A stretch of 64,000 nt of DNA from contig NZ_OY725712.1 of assembly GCF_963360655.1 (NCBI RefSeq), positions 930,001 through 994,000 of the forward strand. The letters run 5' to 3'. The stretch comes from Collinsella aerofaciens. Lineage in GTDB: Bacteria; Actinomycetota; Coriobacteriia; Coriobacteriales; Coriobacteriaceae. Under the pieces are notes generated by a model, which saw nothing but the letters and a program-made list of their open reading frames with translations, had not been told where the DNA came from and searched no databases. Of this stretch, positions 25,350 to 34,025 are shown one piece after another; within the stretch, counting starts at the first letter, position 1, and every line of letters begins with the position of its first letter. Made by a program: the position numbers and the translations under genes.

Positions 25350-26741
25350 CTACGCCGTCAACGGCGCCGGCTCATGCGGCTCGCCGTTCAGCTCGACGAT
25401 GACCTGCGTTCCCACGCCCTCCTGGGACTTCACGCGCATGCCGGAATCTTCTCCGTAAAAGAAATGGATGCGCTGAAGCACGTTGAAGAGCGCCAGGCCG
25501 CAACCTCGCTTGACGGAGCCGTCAGCGGTAATGCTCTCGGGCTCCTCCAAGCGATGCTGCTCAAACAGATGCGCGCAGACCTCTTCGCTCATACCGATGC
25601 CATCGTCCTCGACGATGATCTCCAAACCGTCATCGGTCTCGAAAGCCCTAACACGAATAGAAAGCGGCTCGGTCTCGCGCTGCGCGTGCTTGATGCAGTT
25701 TTCGAGCAACGGCTGCAAGATAAACGGCGGCACCATGCAATCGCGCACCTCAAAGTCGATATCGACCGAGACGCGCAGACGGCCGTCACCATAACGAGCC
25801 TGCATAAGATTGATATAGCGAGTACCCTGTTCCACCTCGTGCTCGAGCGTGGTGAGCGTATCGGAATCAGAAAGCGTCTGACGATAGTAGTTGGAGAAGT
25901 CGATCAGCAGCGATCGCGCCTTGTCGGGCTCGGTTCGCACAAGCGACACGATCGTGCTAATGGTATTGAATAGAAAATGAGGATCGACCTGCGATTGCAA
26001 GGCGCGCAGCTCCACGCGGGCCGTAAGCTCGTCCTGGCGCTCGAGCTCAAAGCTCGCAAGCTGCGTGGAAATGAGGTCGGCAAAGCCCGAGGCAAGCGCC
26101 GTCTGGCGCATATCGATGCTGCTCAGACGGGGATAATACAGCTCGAGCGTGCCCACGCAATGCCCGCGCACGGTAAGCGGTGCGACAATACCGGCGCGCA
26201 GGCGCGGAAAGTAGCCACCTGTCTCGGTCGAGGCATCGCGCGAGAACACGCTTTGCTCACCGCTGTTGATCACGTTGAGCGTAGTCCGCAGCACCACCGG
26301 GGTGCCCGCGGGGCATTTTGCCGAGTCCTCGCCCCAGCTTGCCAACACCTGCTTGCCGTCGGTAAAGCAGATGGCAGAGGCGATAGTTTCGGATAGGATG
26401 ATCTTAGAGGCGCCCAGGGCAGCTTCGGGCGTAAGGCCGCGCGACGTGTAGGCGAATATTTTTGAAGCGATGGCGAGCGTGCGGTCGGTTGCGCTCGATG
26501 TGAGGTCGTCGGGAACGACAAAGACGTACGAGAAGAAGAAGCACAGCATGACCAAGCCGGCAATGACGACAACGGCCGGAACGGGATTGGGATTATCGGT
26601 TAGATCCCAGATGAGCAGCAGGATAAGCAGCGGAACGACAATACCGAGCAAGATGGCTTGAACCACATGCTGAGCGGTACGAAAGACCTTGGTAGAGTTG
26701 TAGCTCTTGCCCAGAATCAGCCTATTGAGATCCACCGTCAT
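25350..26741 (-). CDS. LytS-type sensor histidine kinase (system 2)
   Basis: About 463 residues. Two transmembrane helices (residues 25-45 and 52-75), GAF-like sensor region, His_kinase block QVDPHFLFNTISTIVSLVRT and HATPase (ILQPLLENCIKHAQ; VEDDGIGMS). Paralogue of 19480-20823. The start is ambiguous: AAGGAG abuts ATG 26741 directly, which is too close, whereas a GTG two codons later (26735) has normal spacing and may be the true start. Operon with the downstream regulator. Confidence 0.92.
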   Translation of the reverse strand: MTVDLNRLILGKSYNSTKVFRTAQHVVQAILLGIVVPLLILLLIWDLTDNPNPVPAVVVIAGLVMLCFFFSYVFVVPDDLTSSATDRTLAIASKIFAYTSRGLTPEAALGASKIILSETIASAICFTDGKQVLASWGEDSAKCPAGTPVVLRTTLNVINSGEQSVFSRDASTETGGYFPRLRAGIVAPLTVRGHCVGTLELYYPRLSSIDMRQTALASGFADLISTQLASFELERQDELTARVELRALQSQVDPHFLFNTISTIVSLVRTEPDKARSLLIDFSNYYRQTLSDSDTLTTLEHEVEQGTRYINLMQARYGDGRLRVSVDIDFEVRDCMVPPFILQPLLENCIKHAQRETEPLSIRVRAFETDDGLEIIVEDDGIGMSEEVCAHLFEQHRLEEPESITADGSVKRGCGLALFNVLQRIHFFYGEDSGMRVKSQEGVGTQVIVELNGEPHEPAPLTA

Positions 26742-26773
26742 CTCCTTCTTACCGACGCACCCCATAGCAATAA

Positions 26774-26795
26774 AGAGGGCCGCAAGCGACCCTCT
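26774..26795 (-). terminator. Possible terminator after the amidohydrolase gene
   Basis: 10-bp stem AGAGGGTCGC/GCGGCCCTCT (one G-U pair) followed by TTATTG on the minus strand. It lies about 60 bp past the amidohydrolase stop and just before the kinase of LytTR system 2. Confidence 0.55.
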
Positions 26796-26853
26796 CCATT
26801 GCATTATGCAATCAAATACTGTGTTTTACATCAAGCCATCGATGAACGGTAGC

Positions 26854-28131
26854 TTAGGCGCTGTACTTGTTTGCCTCGCCGAAGGTGCCGCCCTCGACAA
26901 TCCAGCCGTCCTTCATGATGACGTCCATGTTGTCGGTGTTGAGCACGTGGATGTCGGCGGCGACGTCACCGTTGACGACCAGCAGGTCGGCGCACTTGCC
27001 GGCCTCGATGGAACCGGTCTCGTCCTCGATGTGGCACATCTTGGCACCGTTGAGGGTGGCGCAGGTGATGGTCTCGACCGGAGTGAAGCCGATCTTGTCG
27101 ACGAACTCGTACATCTCCTCGATGGAGCAAGTGCCGTACGGGGTGACGAAGGAGAAGGAGTCGGAGCCGATCGTCATGACGACGCCGCGCTTCTTGGCCT
27201 CGCGCAGGCAGTCGTAGTTGCGCTGCAGCTCCTTCTCGACCAGAGTGCCCTCGTACTTGTCGTGCAGCTCGGGAACGTAGACGGGCGGATAGGTGGCGTA
27301 CCAGGTGGGCAGGAAGGCGATCGTCGGAGTGAAGAAGGTGCCCTGCTCGGCCATGAGGTCCATGGTGCGCTCATCGATATCGAAGCCGTGAATCAGCTGC
27401 TCGCAGCCAAAGCGAACGGAATCGTAGGCAGCGGCGTGGTTGTTGTAGCAGTGGCTCCACACGGGGATGCCGACCATCTTTGCCTCTTCGACCACGGCCT
27501 GAATCTCCTCGGAGCAGTAGTGCTGGTCGCGGCCGGAGTCCCAGCGCCAGATGCCGCCACCGGTAGCCCAGATCTTGATGGCATCGGGGTTCTCGCGCAG
27601 GCGACGGCGGACGGCCTTGCGCAGATCCCAAGGACCGTCGACCTGATCGCCCCAGGGGTGCGATTCCTTGTTGAGCTCCTGGCTGCAGTGGTGGGAGTCG
27701 CCGTGGCCGGCAACGCGGCAGAAGCCAAGGCCGGTGGCCAGAACGCGCGGGCCCTTGAAGACGCCCTTGTCGATGCAGTCACGGATCTGGATACCAAAGC
27801 GGCCGATCTCGCAGACGGTGGTGAGGCCGTGGGTGAGGCAGTCGTAGGCCTGCTTGACGGCGACGGCCTGCTTCTCGAGGAGCGGCTGCATGACCCAGTC
27901 GGTGTCATCGTCGGTCAAGTTGCCCGAGAAGTGCAGGTGGGTGTCGATCAGGCCGGGAAGGACGGTCTTGCCGGCGGCGTCGATGACCTCAACGCCCTCG
28001 GGAAGGTCCTGCATGGCGCCGGCGTACTCGATCTTGCCGTTGTCGTCGACGAGAACGAGGGAGTTCTCGACCGGCTCGGCACCGGTACCGTCGATGAGCT
28101 TGCCGCCAACGATTGCATACTTAGTGGACAT
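26854..28131 (-). CDS. Amidohydrolase of the imidazolonepropionase/prolidase-like type
   Basis: 425-residue metal-dependent hydrolase of the amidohydrolase superfamily. Ligands visible in order: DTHLHF (HxH, near residue 63), a lysine in AIKIWATGG, SHCYNN, LIHGFDID and the catalytic aspartate in TIGSDSFSF. The group hydrolyses cyclic amides or N-acyl/dipeptide amino-acid derivatives; the exact substrate is not inferable. An APC permease lies 131 bp upstream on the same strand, so the pair may import and hydrolyse a nitrogenous compound. Confidence 0.85.
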   Translation of the reverse strand: MSTKYAIVGGKLIDGTGAEPVENSLVLVDDNGKIEYAGAMQDLPEGVEVIDAAGKTVLPGLIDTHLHFSGNLTDDDTDWVMQPLLEKQAVAVKQAYDCLTHGLTTVCEIGRFGIQIRDCIDKGVFKGPRVLATGLGFCRVAGHGDSHHCSQELNKESHPWGDQVDGPWDLRKAVRRRLRENPDAIKIWATGGGIWRWDSGRDQHYCSEEIQAVVEEAKMVGIPVWSHCYNNHAAAYDSVRFGCEQLIHGFDIDERTMDLMAEQGTFFTPTIAFLPTWYATYPPVYVPELHDKYEGTLVEKELQRNYDCLREAKKRGVVMTIGSDSFSFVTPYGTCSIEEMYEFVDKIGFTPVETITCATLNGAKMCHIEDETGSIEAGKCADLLVVNGDVAADIHVLNTDNMDVIMKDGWIVEGGTFGEANKYSA

Positions 28132-28215
28132 GGTTCCTCCTTATGGATCCATATAGTGGGCGAGGCCGCGTTGGGTTAAGGCCTCACAAAGCTACCCAAG
28201 TGGTGCCGGGTTCGG

Positions 28216-28243
28216 TGCGCGGAAGAGAGGGTCCCGCGCACCT
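28216..28243. repeat. Intercistronic hairpin between permease and amidohydrolase genes
   Basis: 9-bp stem GGTGCGCGG/CCGCGCACC in the 131-bp gap, without a T tract. It could set transcript stability or processing within the operon. Confidence 0.4.
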
Positions 28244-28262
28244 GATCCGCCCCGGCTCGGCG

Positions 28263-29714
28263 TTACTTTTTGCGGGAATTGGTGAAGGCCATGAGGGCCA
28301 GGCCGACGGCCAGCCAGCCGATCACGATGCTCCACTCCACCATGTTGAGGGAGGCGGGAGAGAACGGAATCACGAGCAGGCCGATGATGATGGCGCAGGC
28401 AGCGATAGCGAGGGAGATGCCAAACTTGCCACCGGGCACCTCGTAGGGACGAGGCAGGTCGGGCTCGGTGAAGCGCATGCGCAGGCAAGCGAGGGCGACC
28501 ATACCGCAGGAGAAGATGAAGGCGAGAGCCGACACGTTGGTCAGAGGGATGAGCATGTTCTTGCCCAGGAACGGACCGATGACGGTGATGACGCCCAGCA
28601 CGACGCAGGCGAGCTTGGGAGCGCCGGACTTGGGATCGACCTCGGCGAACTGCTCGGGCAGCTGGCCCTTACGACCCATGGCGAGCATGATGCGGCTCGT
28701 GGCGCCGTAGAAGGAGTTCATCGGGCCCATGGGTCCAAGCGTGGCGATGACGAGCATGGCCAGGTACAGAAGCATGTTGATGCCCTTGAGGCAGGCGAGC
28801 GCGGGAACCGGGCTCTTAACGAACTCATGCCAGTCGAGGATGGTGCCGAACGAGTAGATACAGACCATGTAGAAGCCGCCGGCGGCCAGCAGAGCCAGGG
28901 AGATGATCTTGCCGAACTTGTTCCAGTTGAGGCCCTCGGCTGCTTCCTCAGCCTGCTGAGGAATGGTGTCGAAGCCGGCGTAGAAGAACGGGGTCAGAAC
29001 CAGGACCGACACGATGCCGGCGAACAGGCTGGTGCTCTCGGTAGCGGCCTTGCCGCCGCCAGCGCCGGCGACCTGGGAGAACACGGGCATGGCGTTGTCC
29101 GGCGAGCCGGTGAACAGCGAGACGCCCATGGCGAGCAGCATGCCGCAGAGCAGAGCCTTGGTCAGGAAGGCCTGGAGCTTGGCGGCCGAGCTGGCGCCGC
29201 GGAAGTTGAGGAAGATGACGTAGACTGCAAAGCCGAGCGCGATCAGCGTCGGGAACAGGTAAACGTCGGCCCCCAGGATGGTGTAGAGCTTGACGGCGCG
29301 CAGCCACTCAAGACCGGGCAGGCTACCGAACATCTCGGACACGAGGGTCGAAATGGCAATGGCCTCCCACGGGCACAGGATGCCGTTGCCCAGGGCCAAA
29401 AGCCATCCGGTGATGTAGCTCAGCGTACGGCCAAAGCTACGATCGACATACTCGACGATGCCGCCCGAGATGGGGATAGCAGCCGTGAGCTCACCGAAAA
29501 CAGCTCCGACGGGCACGAGGAAGATTGCACCCAAGAGGAATGCGATCATAGCGGGAACGGGACCGCCGCCCACGACCATCCAGTCGCCGACCTGCAGAAC
29601 CCAACCGGTACCGATGATGGCACCGAAACCGATGGTGAAGAAGTTCCAGAGCGAGAGCGTTTTCTTCATGCCGCCGTTATCCTCGACTGCAACCTCTGCG
29701 TTCTTGTCCGCCAT
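28263..29714 (-). CDS. APC-family amino acid/amine permease
   Basis: 483 residues with about 12 transmembrane helices. TM1 carries FFTIGFGAIIGTGWVL, the unwound glycine motif of the amino acid-polyamine-organocation superfamily. TM6 region FFYAGFDTIPQQAEE is also typical. Start at ATG 29714 with AAGGAGG upstream; upstream in-frame extension rejected. Downstream partner is the amidohydrolase, suggesting uptake of its substrate. Confidence 0.9.
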   Translation of the reverse strand: MADKNAEVAVEDNGGMKKTLSLWNFFTIGFGAIIGTGWVLQVGDWMVVGGGPVPAMIAFLLGAIFLVPVGAVFGELTAAIPISGGIVEYVDRSFGRTLSYITGWLLALGNGILCPWEAIAISTLVSEMFGSLPGLEWLRAVKLYTILGADVYLFPTLIALGFAVYVIFLNFRGASSAAKLQAFLTKALLCGMLLAMGVSLFTGSPDNAMPVFSQVAGAGGGKAATESTSLFAGIVSVLVLTPFFYAGFDTIPQQAEEAAEGLNWNKFGKIISLALLAAGGFYMVCIYSFGTILDWHEFVKSPVPALACLKGINMLLYLAMLVIATLGPMGPMNSFYGATSRIMLAMGRKGQLPEQFAEVDPKSGAPKLACVVLGVITVIGPFLGKNMLIPLTNVSALAFIFSCGMVALACLRMRFTEPDLPRPYEVPGGKFGISLAIAACAIIIGLLVIPFSPASLNMVEWSIVIGWLAVGLALMAFTNSRKK

Positions 29715-30069
29715 TGTTCCCCTCCTTTCCTTTTTGACGCCCCTTGACGTCACCCCTTGCGCGGTCTGTTTTGCCGCGCGCTTTTATTTCGTGGCTTTAA
29801 GATACGGCCTTGGCACAGCAGCGCCGCTTGTAGCTCGACCGAAGGCAGAACTGCAAAACGAGCGGCGCCGTTTTTGGGACGAACGGCGGGAGACGTCATT
29901 CGTCTTGGACGTTTTCATCTTGTCTGCTTTTGAAGACCTGTTGCCGTGACGCTTGGCGCGCGGCGCGGCAACGTTCATACCATTTGTCAGGCTTTTGGCG
30001 CACATACCCATGTGTCGTGCATCTTTTTATGTAGGATAGACAAGTTACACATGAGGCAAGGTGATTCGA
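29715..30069. other. Divergent intergenic region, permease operon / C39 peptidase
   Basis: No gene seen. Next to the permease start there is a GCGCGG/CCGCGC hairpin (29759-29779) and a repeated CGTCAA word on the minus strand. Towards the peptidase gene the sequence becomes more AT-rich (29985-30060) and should hold its promoter, though no confident hexamer pair is visible. Confidence 0.5.
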
Positions 30070-31071
30070 ATGGCATACGGATACAATGACGGCGACCAAC
30101 GGCCACAAAGCGTGCGCCTTGCCGGCCGCACCACGCCAACGCCCAGAAGCACCTCCGACAACGACAACCCGCAGCGCCCCCAAGAGCAGCTCGGGGCTTC
30201 TTCGCGGCAACAAAGCCGTACCGTGCAGCAGTCAGACCGCGTGAGTACGAGCACACGCCAACGTCAGACCGACACATCGCAGCCACGCCGCTACGATCGC
30301 CGTAAGACCGACTACTACGTCAAGCGTTCCTTTTCGCGACCTCAACGCGATCGCGGCAATTCCTCCCCTCACCCCGCGTCGCACACCACAAGCCACGCGC
30401 TTCCGGCCCGCCGCCTACGCCTTGCGCTTTGCTCCATCGCCGCCTGCCTCGTCTTTGTGTTTTTGGGATCCTGTATCTCCCACGGATCAGCCGGTCTTGA
30501 GCCCACTGCCGAGGACAAGCTGCTTAAAGCTCCCGTCGCGCCCGGTTACTCCTTTGCGTTCTCGACCCCACGCTCGCAATGGCAGGCCGGCACCATGCCC
30601 CACATCTACCAAATTGACCCCGCATGGTCGGAGCTGCCCTATGCCGGTGGCACTATTCGCGAAAACGCTTGCGGTCCTACCTGCCTCACCATGGTCTATA
30701 TCTTTAAGACCGGCCATACCGATAAGACGCCGGTCGATATATGCGCGCTGGCCGAAGCCGGCAACTACGCCCCCACTGGTGCCACCGAGTGGTCGTTTAT
30801 GACAGGCGGTGCGTGGCAGCTGGGGCTCAACGGAACACAGCTCTATAACGATCGCGAATCGATTACTCAAGCACTTCGCTCGGGTGCGCCCGTCATCGCC
30901 GCAGTGCGCCCCGGTACGTTTACCAACGTAGGCCACTACATCGTGCTCTACGGCATCGACGATGCCGACCAGATTGGCGTCTACGACCCCAACTCGGCCA
31001 GCCGCAGCGCCCGTCGCTGGGGCGTCGTAGAGGTCCTCAACGAAGTCGAAGCCATGTGGGCCTACTACTAG
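30070..31071 (+). CDS. Membrane-anchored C39-like cysteine peptidase
   Basis: 333 residues. A long, arginine/glutamine/serine-rich cytoplasmic N-terminus of about 115 residues and one transmembrane helix (LALCSIAACLVFVFLGSC, about 118-134) lead to an external papain-like C39 domain. Its catalytic positions are visible: Cys201 in ENACGPTCL, His289 in GHYIVLYG and Asp306 in VYDPNS. C39-like domains of this kind cleave peptides or remodel wall-linked proteins; no leader-peptide ABC transporter is attached, so bacteriocin processing is not implied. ATG 30070 has AAGGTGA eight bases upstream; a GTG three codons earlier overlaps that site. The stop codon lies inside the inverted repeat at 31068-31180. 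Confidence 0.8.
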   Translation: MAYGYNDGDQRPQSVRLAGRTTPTPRSTSDNDNPQRPQEQLGASSRQQSRTVQQSDRVSTSTRQRQTDTSQPRRYDRRKTDYYVKRSFSRPQRDRGNSSPHPASHTTSHALPARRLRLALCSIAACLVFVFLGSCISHGSAGLEPTAEDKLLKAPVAPGYSFAFSTPRSQWQAGTMPHIYQIDPAWSELPYAGGTIRENACGPTCLTMVYIFKTGHTDKTPVDICALAEAGNYAPTGATEWSFMTGGAWQLGLNGTQLYNDRESITQALRSGAPVIAAVRPGTFTNVGHYIVLYGIDDADQIGVYDPNSASRSARRWGVVEVLNEVEAMWAYY

Positions 31072-31180
31072 TCATTGGGGACAGACTTAAATGAGTGGTC
31101 GTTGGGGACAGCCTTTAAGGACTGTCCCAAGCTGCCGGCAGGAAAGGAACGTCCCCAAGTGCCGGGTTCCCAATGACTAG
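31068..31180. repeat. REP-like element with GGGGACAG words
   Basis: 12-bp perfect terminal inverted repeats CTAGTCATTGGG (31068-31079 and 31169-31180), the left one covering the stop codon of the C39 gene. Inside are two direct GGGGACAG words (31077, 31104) and two inverted ones (CTGTCCC at 31122, GTCCCC at 31151). GGGGAC-rich palindromes of this type resemble repeats mobilised by REP-associated tyrosine transposases; no such transposase is in the window. Confidence 0.6.
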
Positions 31181-31192
31181 GTGAATAGCAAA

Positions 31193-31222
31193 AGCCCCGC
31201 AGTCGGAGCGGACCGCGGGGCT
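31193..31222 (-). terminator. Terminator of the carbamate kinase gene
   Basis: Stem AGCCCCGC/GCGGGGCT extended by three more pairs, then TTTTGC on the minus strand, 66 bp past the stop of arcC. Confidence 0.8.
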
Positions 31223-31287
31223 CATGAAGAGAGGCTAGTTTGCGGGCGTCTTGCCTGGCGCCCACGAGAGAGGCAACAGAGTAGAGA

Positions 31288-32250
31288 CTACTCGTGGATG
31301 CGGGTGCCGGAGAGGCCGGCCATGGTCTCGGCGGCCTTGTCCAGAGCGCCGATGATGCAGGTACGGCCCTTGCGGGAACGGGCGAACTTGATGGCGGCGC
31401 GGACCTTGGGCTCCATGGAACCCTTGCCGAACTGGCCCTCGTCGGCCAGGCGCTCGGCCTCGTCGGCGGTGATGTCCTCGAGCTCCTCCTGGTTGGGCTT
31501 ACCAAAGTTGATGGCGACATGCTCAACGGCGGTCAGCAGGAACAGAACGTCAGCGTCGCAGTCCTCGGCCAGCAGCTCGCCGCCCAGGTCCTTGTCGATG
31601 ACGGCGGGGACGCCCTTGTAGCAGCCCTTGTTCTCGTAGTCGCGGACGACGGGGATGCCGCCGCCACCGCAGGCGATGACGATGAACTCGTTGTCGAGCA
31701 GGTTGAGGATGGAGTCAGCCTCGACGATCTTCTTGGGATCGGGGGAAGCGACGACGCGACGCCAGCCGCGGCCGGAATCCTCGACGAAAACCCTGGAAGG
31801 ATCCTCGGCCATGAACTCCTTGGCCTGCTCCTCGGTGTAGAAGGGGCCGATCGGCTTGGTCGGGTTCTTGAACGCGGGATCGTCCGGGTCGCACTCGATC
31901 TGGGTGACGACGGTGGCGGCGTGCCAACGCTTATAGCGCTTGTGCATCTCGCGGCCAATGCCCTGCTGCAGGTGATAGCCGATGTAGCCCTGGGACATGG
32001 CGCCGCACTCGGGCAGCGGCATCTCGGGGGTGCCGATGGCGTCGTGGGCAGCGGCGAAGGCGTTCTGAATCATGCCAACCTGCGGGCCGTTGCCGTGGGT
32101 GATGATGATCTCGTTGCCCTGCTCGATCAGGCCGAGGAGAGCGTGAGCGGTGTTGCTCACGGCCTCGATCTGCTCAACGGGGTTGTTGCCGAGGGCGTTG
32201 CCGCCAAGGGCGACGACGATACGATCGGGCTTGCCAAGAGGCTTAGACAT
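31288..32250 (-). CDS. arcC: Carbamate kinase
   Basis: 320 residues, the family size. RIVVALGGNALGNN at the N-terminus, THGNGPQVGMI and CGAMSQGYIGY in the substrate region, then VIACGGGGIPVV and AVIDKDLGGELLA are hallmark blocks of carbamate kinase, which makes ATP from carbamoyl phosphate with release of ammonia and CO2. Start at ATG 32250 with AAAGGAT upstream. No arginine deiminase or ornithine carbamoyltransferase gene is adjacent, so the carbamoyl-phosphate source lies elsewhere. The AT-rich upstream region probably holds its promoter. Confidence 0.96.
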   Translation of the reverse strand: MSKPLGKPDRIVVALGGNALGNNPVEQIEAVSNTAHALLGLIEQGNEIIITHGNGPQVGMIQNAFAAAHDAIGTPEMPLPECGAMSQGYIGYHLQQGIGREMHKRYKRWHAATVVTQIECDPDDPAFKNPTKPIGPFYTEEQAKEFMAEDPSRVFVEDSGRGWRRVVASPDPKKIVEADSILNLLDNEFIVIACGGGGIPVVRDYENKGCYKGVPAVIDKDLGGELLAEDCDADVLFLLTAVEHVAINFGKPNQEELEDITADEAERLADEGQFGKGSMEPKVRAAIKFARSRKGRTCIIGALDKAAETMAGLSGTRIHE

Positions 32251-32852
32251 TGCTGGAATCCTTTCTGTAAAAGGCCTACAACCCATTAATAACCCGCGCC
32301 CGTGCAATACGCGAGTTTATTAAGGTTTATATTCTCTTTATCGCTCATTTTATTCATTTTGAAAATAGTTGAACGGTGAACGGTCGCTTTTGCCCGCTCA
32401 GCGTAAAGAAACCCAGCTCAAGCATATCTACGTCATTTACGTGCAACTTTATTTTAATAGAGCAGGGATTAGACCAGATTATGCAAACTGTATCTTTGCT
32501 AAACATAAAACAGACAGCGCAAAATCTTACTCGCACTATACGAGATTCTATGCACTTATTGGACGAGTATGCAGCCCTGCAATAACATGGCGTTTTTCAT
32601 CCAACTTAAGGAATAGACGAGTGCCTTTGCAGCGCGTCGGCCGGCAGCCGGCGAGCCGTCTCGTCGGTTGCCGCTTCCAGAAAATCAAAAACTGATATTG
32701 CGCGCGCAATTGCTGCATGGTACTTTAGCGAAGAACAGCGCGGGCTGGGGCGACAGAGATCTGCCGTGAAGTTTGGGTTCGGCGACCCCGCTGCTGTCTT
32801 CTCCTTATCCGCCAGCGAACCCCTTGAGCGACGGATTGAGGAGGTCCTTACT
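32251..32852. other. AT-rich intergenic region
   Basis: About 600 bp between divergent genes; 32310-32600 is clearly richer in A and T than the rest of the window. Short open frames exist on both strands (about 60-70 codons) but none has a convincing ribosome site. The minus-strand promoter of arcC is expected near 32300-32340 (a TATAAA hexamer is present). The composition and lack of genes suggest decayed or transferred DNA. Confidence 0.4.
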
Positions 32853-33269
32853 ATGACAAAAATGCTCAAGATCACGCTGAATGGCGAGACGTTTCTCGCC
32901 GACATGCTCTGGGACAAGGCTCCCGAGGCATGCAAGCTATTCGAATCGTCCTGTCCGGTCGAGTCACGTATCTTTTCGGCCAAAATCTGCGATGCCGAGG
33001 TGACGTATCCTGTCTCGGGCCCCATCGCCAATTACGAGCACATCGAGAACCCCGTCTTTCACGAGCCAGCGGGCGCCGTGAGCTGGTATGGCGGATGGTC
33101 ATCAATCTGCATCTTCTTTGACGTCTGTGAGCCTTTTGGCACCTGCAACATGTTCGCCCGCATCTGCGAGACAGACCGTGAACGCTTTGCCGCTGCCTGC
33201 CGCAATGTCTGGGACAACCAGGGCATGTACATTAAAAACGAAATCGTCGAGATCGAGGCGGAGGCCTAA
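32853..33269 (+). CDS. Cyclophilin-like DUF3830-type protein
   Basis: 138 residues, probably a single beta-barrel domain. The opening LKITLNGETFLADMLWDKAP, the middle FSAKICDAEVTYPVSGP and the later GGWSSICIFFDV resemble the cyclophilin-like fold proteins (DUF3830/DUF3226-like) that lack proline-isomerase catalytic residues. Members often sit in catabolic operons; biochemical role not established. Start at ATG 32853 because GAGGAGGT lies eight bases upstream. The next gene starts 2 bp after the stop, so the two are one operon. Confidence 0.6.
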   Translation: MTKMLKITLNGETFLADMLWDKAPEACKLFESSCPVESRIFSAKICDAEVTYPVSGPIANYEHIENPVFHEPAGAVSWYGGWSSICIFFDVCEPFGTCNMFARICETDRERFAAACRNVWDNQGMYIKNEIVEIEAEA

Positions 33270-33271
33270 AG

Positions 33272-33796
33272 ATGATGGATATCAACACCCTGCTCACACT
33301 CGACCTTGCCGAGTACACCGCTGCACTTGAGGCCCTCGCCGACCAAATGATGCTCGAGGAGCCCCGCGACATCGACCTGATGCGCCGCCGCAAGCTCGAC
33401 ACCGGCCGCGAATTCGCCGTCTGGAACTTCACCGTCGGCTACTGCATGAACGCCACCGACGCCCTCTCCCTCCTGCGAGCCCAGGCCAACGAAAACGCCA
33501 ACGATGGCACCGCCGACCTCGCAACGATCAACAACAGCGCCGCACGCCTGTGCGACTGGTTCTCGGGCGCCTTCGACGTCACCGGCAAAATGGATGACAC
33601 CACGGCAATCCTCGCCCACAGCCGCGACCTCTACGCCCAGGTAGAGACTCACGAACAGTTTGCAGCCCTCACCCGCGCCACCGAGCGCTATCTGGTCCAG
33701 CTCCAATTTTGGGTTGACCGCCAGATTCCCTGGCCGGCTATTAGCGACTTCGTCCACGGCTACCGCCTACGCACAGAGAGCGGCGAGACAAGGTAA
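33272..33796 (+). CDS. Conserved-looking helical protein, unknown
   Basis: 174 residues, mostly alpha-helical, no signal peptide or membrane segment. Notable pieces are LMRRRKLDTGREFAVWNFTV and LQFWVDRQIPWPAISDFVHG. GGAGG eight bases before ATG 33272, located inside the end of the preceding cyclophilin-like gene. No family recognised; its tight coupling to the cyclophilin-like gene suggests a shared function. Confidence 0.55.
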   Translation: MMDINTLLTLDLAEYTAALEALADQMMLEEPRDIDLMRRRKLDTGREFAVWNFTVGYCMNATDALSLLRAQANENANDGTADLATINNSAARLCDWFSGAFDVTGKMDDTTAILAHSRDLYAQVETHEQFAALTRATERYLVQLQFWVDRQIPWPAISDFVHGYRLRTESGETR

Positions 33797-33851
33797 CCAA
33801 GCAAGCAGCACCGACAACACCCCACCATCGGGATCCAAAGTAAGAATCAGA

Positions 33852-33885
33852 GGGCTGGAGACGCACCCAACAGCGTCCCCAGCCC
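33852..33885 (+). terminator. Hairpin after the cyclophilin-like operon
   Basis: 13-base arms GGGCTGGAGACGC/GCGTCCCCAGCCC with one mismatch and an 8-base loop, 55 bp past the stop. There is no T tract, so it may stabilise the 3' end rather than terminate. Confidence 0.4.
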
Positions 33886-33938
33886 CTTCGCAAAGTAGAG
33901 CACTGTTTCAGTGGCTTTGAGGCCTATTCGAACCTTTG

Positions 33939-34025
33939 CTATCTCCCAATTTTTGTATTTTCACGACAATATTATCTGCAAATTTTTGTATGATTTTAGG
34001 CGATTCTATCTGTCAATTTTTGTCA
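33939..34025 (+). promoter_or_regulatory. Three iteron-like repeats upstream of the AAA ATPase
   Basis: Three 20-bp direct repeats of form YTATCTSNNAATTTTTGTMW at 33939-33958, 33972-33991 and 34006-34025, with start-to-start spacing of 33 and 34 bp (about three helical turns). The last ends 12 bp before the start codon. Regular spacing on one face of the helix is typical of an operator array for an oligomeric DNA-binding protein. Confidence 0.7.

Noticed and set aside
26798-26812. ATTGCAT-T-ATGCAAT dyad as a second copy of the 44739 operator
   Set aside because: The half sites are in the opposite relative orientation to ATTATGCAA/TTGCATAAT and the spacing differs, so they are not the same motif.
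28143-29747. A 534-codon plus-strand frame opposite the APC permease
   Set aside because: Histidine/glycine/glutamate-rich shadow of a membrane protein gene; no domain or start signal.
30070-31071. Bacteriocin maturation locus
   Set aside because: The C39-type domain stands alone without an ABC transporter or precursor peptide gene nearby.
33939-34025. CRISPR array
   Set aside because: Only three 20-bp imperfect repeats with 13-14 bp between them, no cas genes; better read as an operator array.
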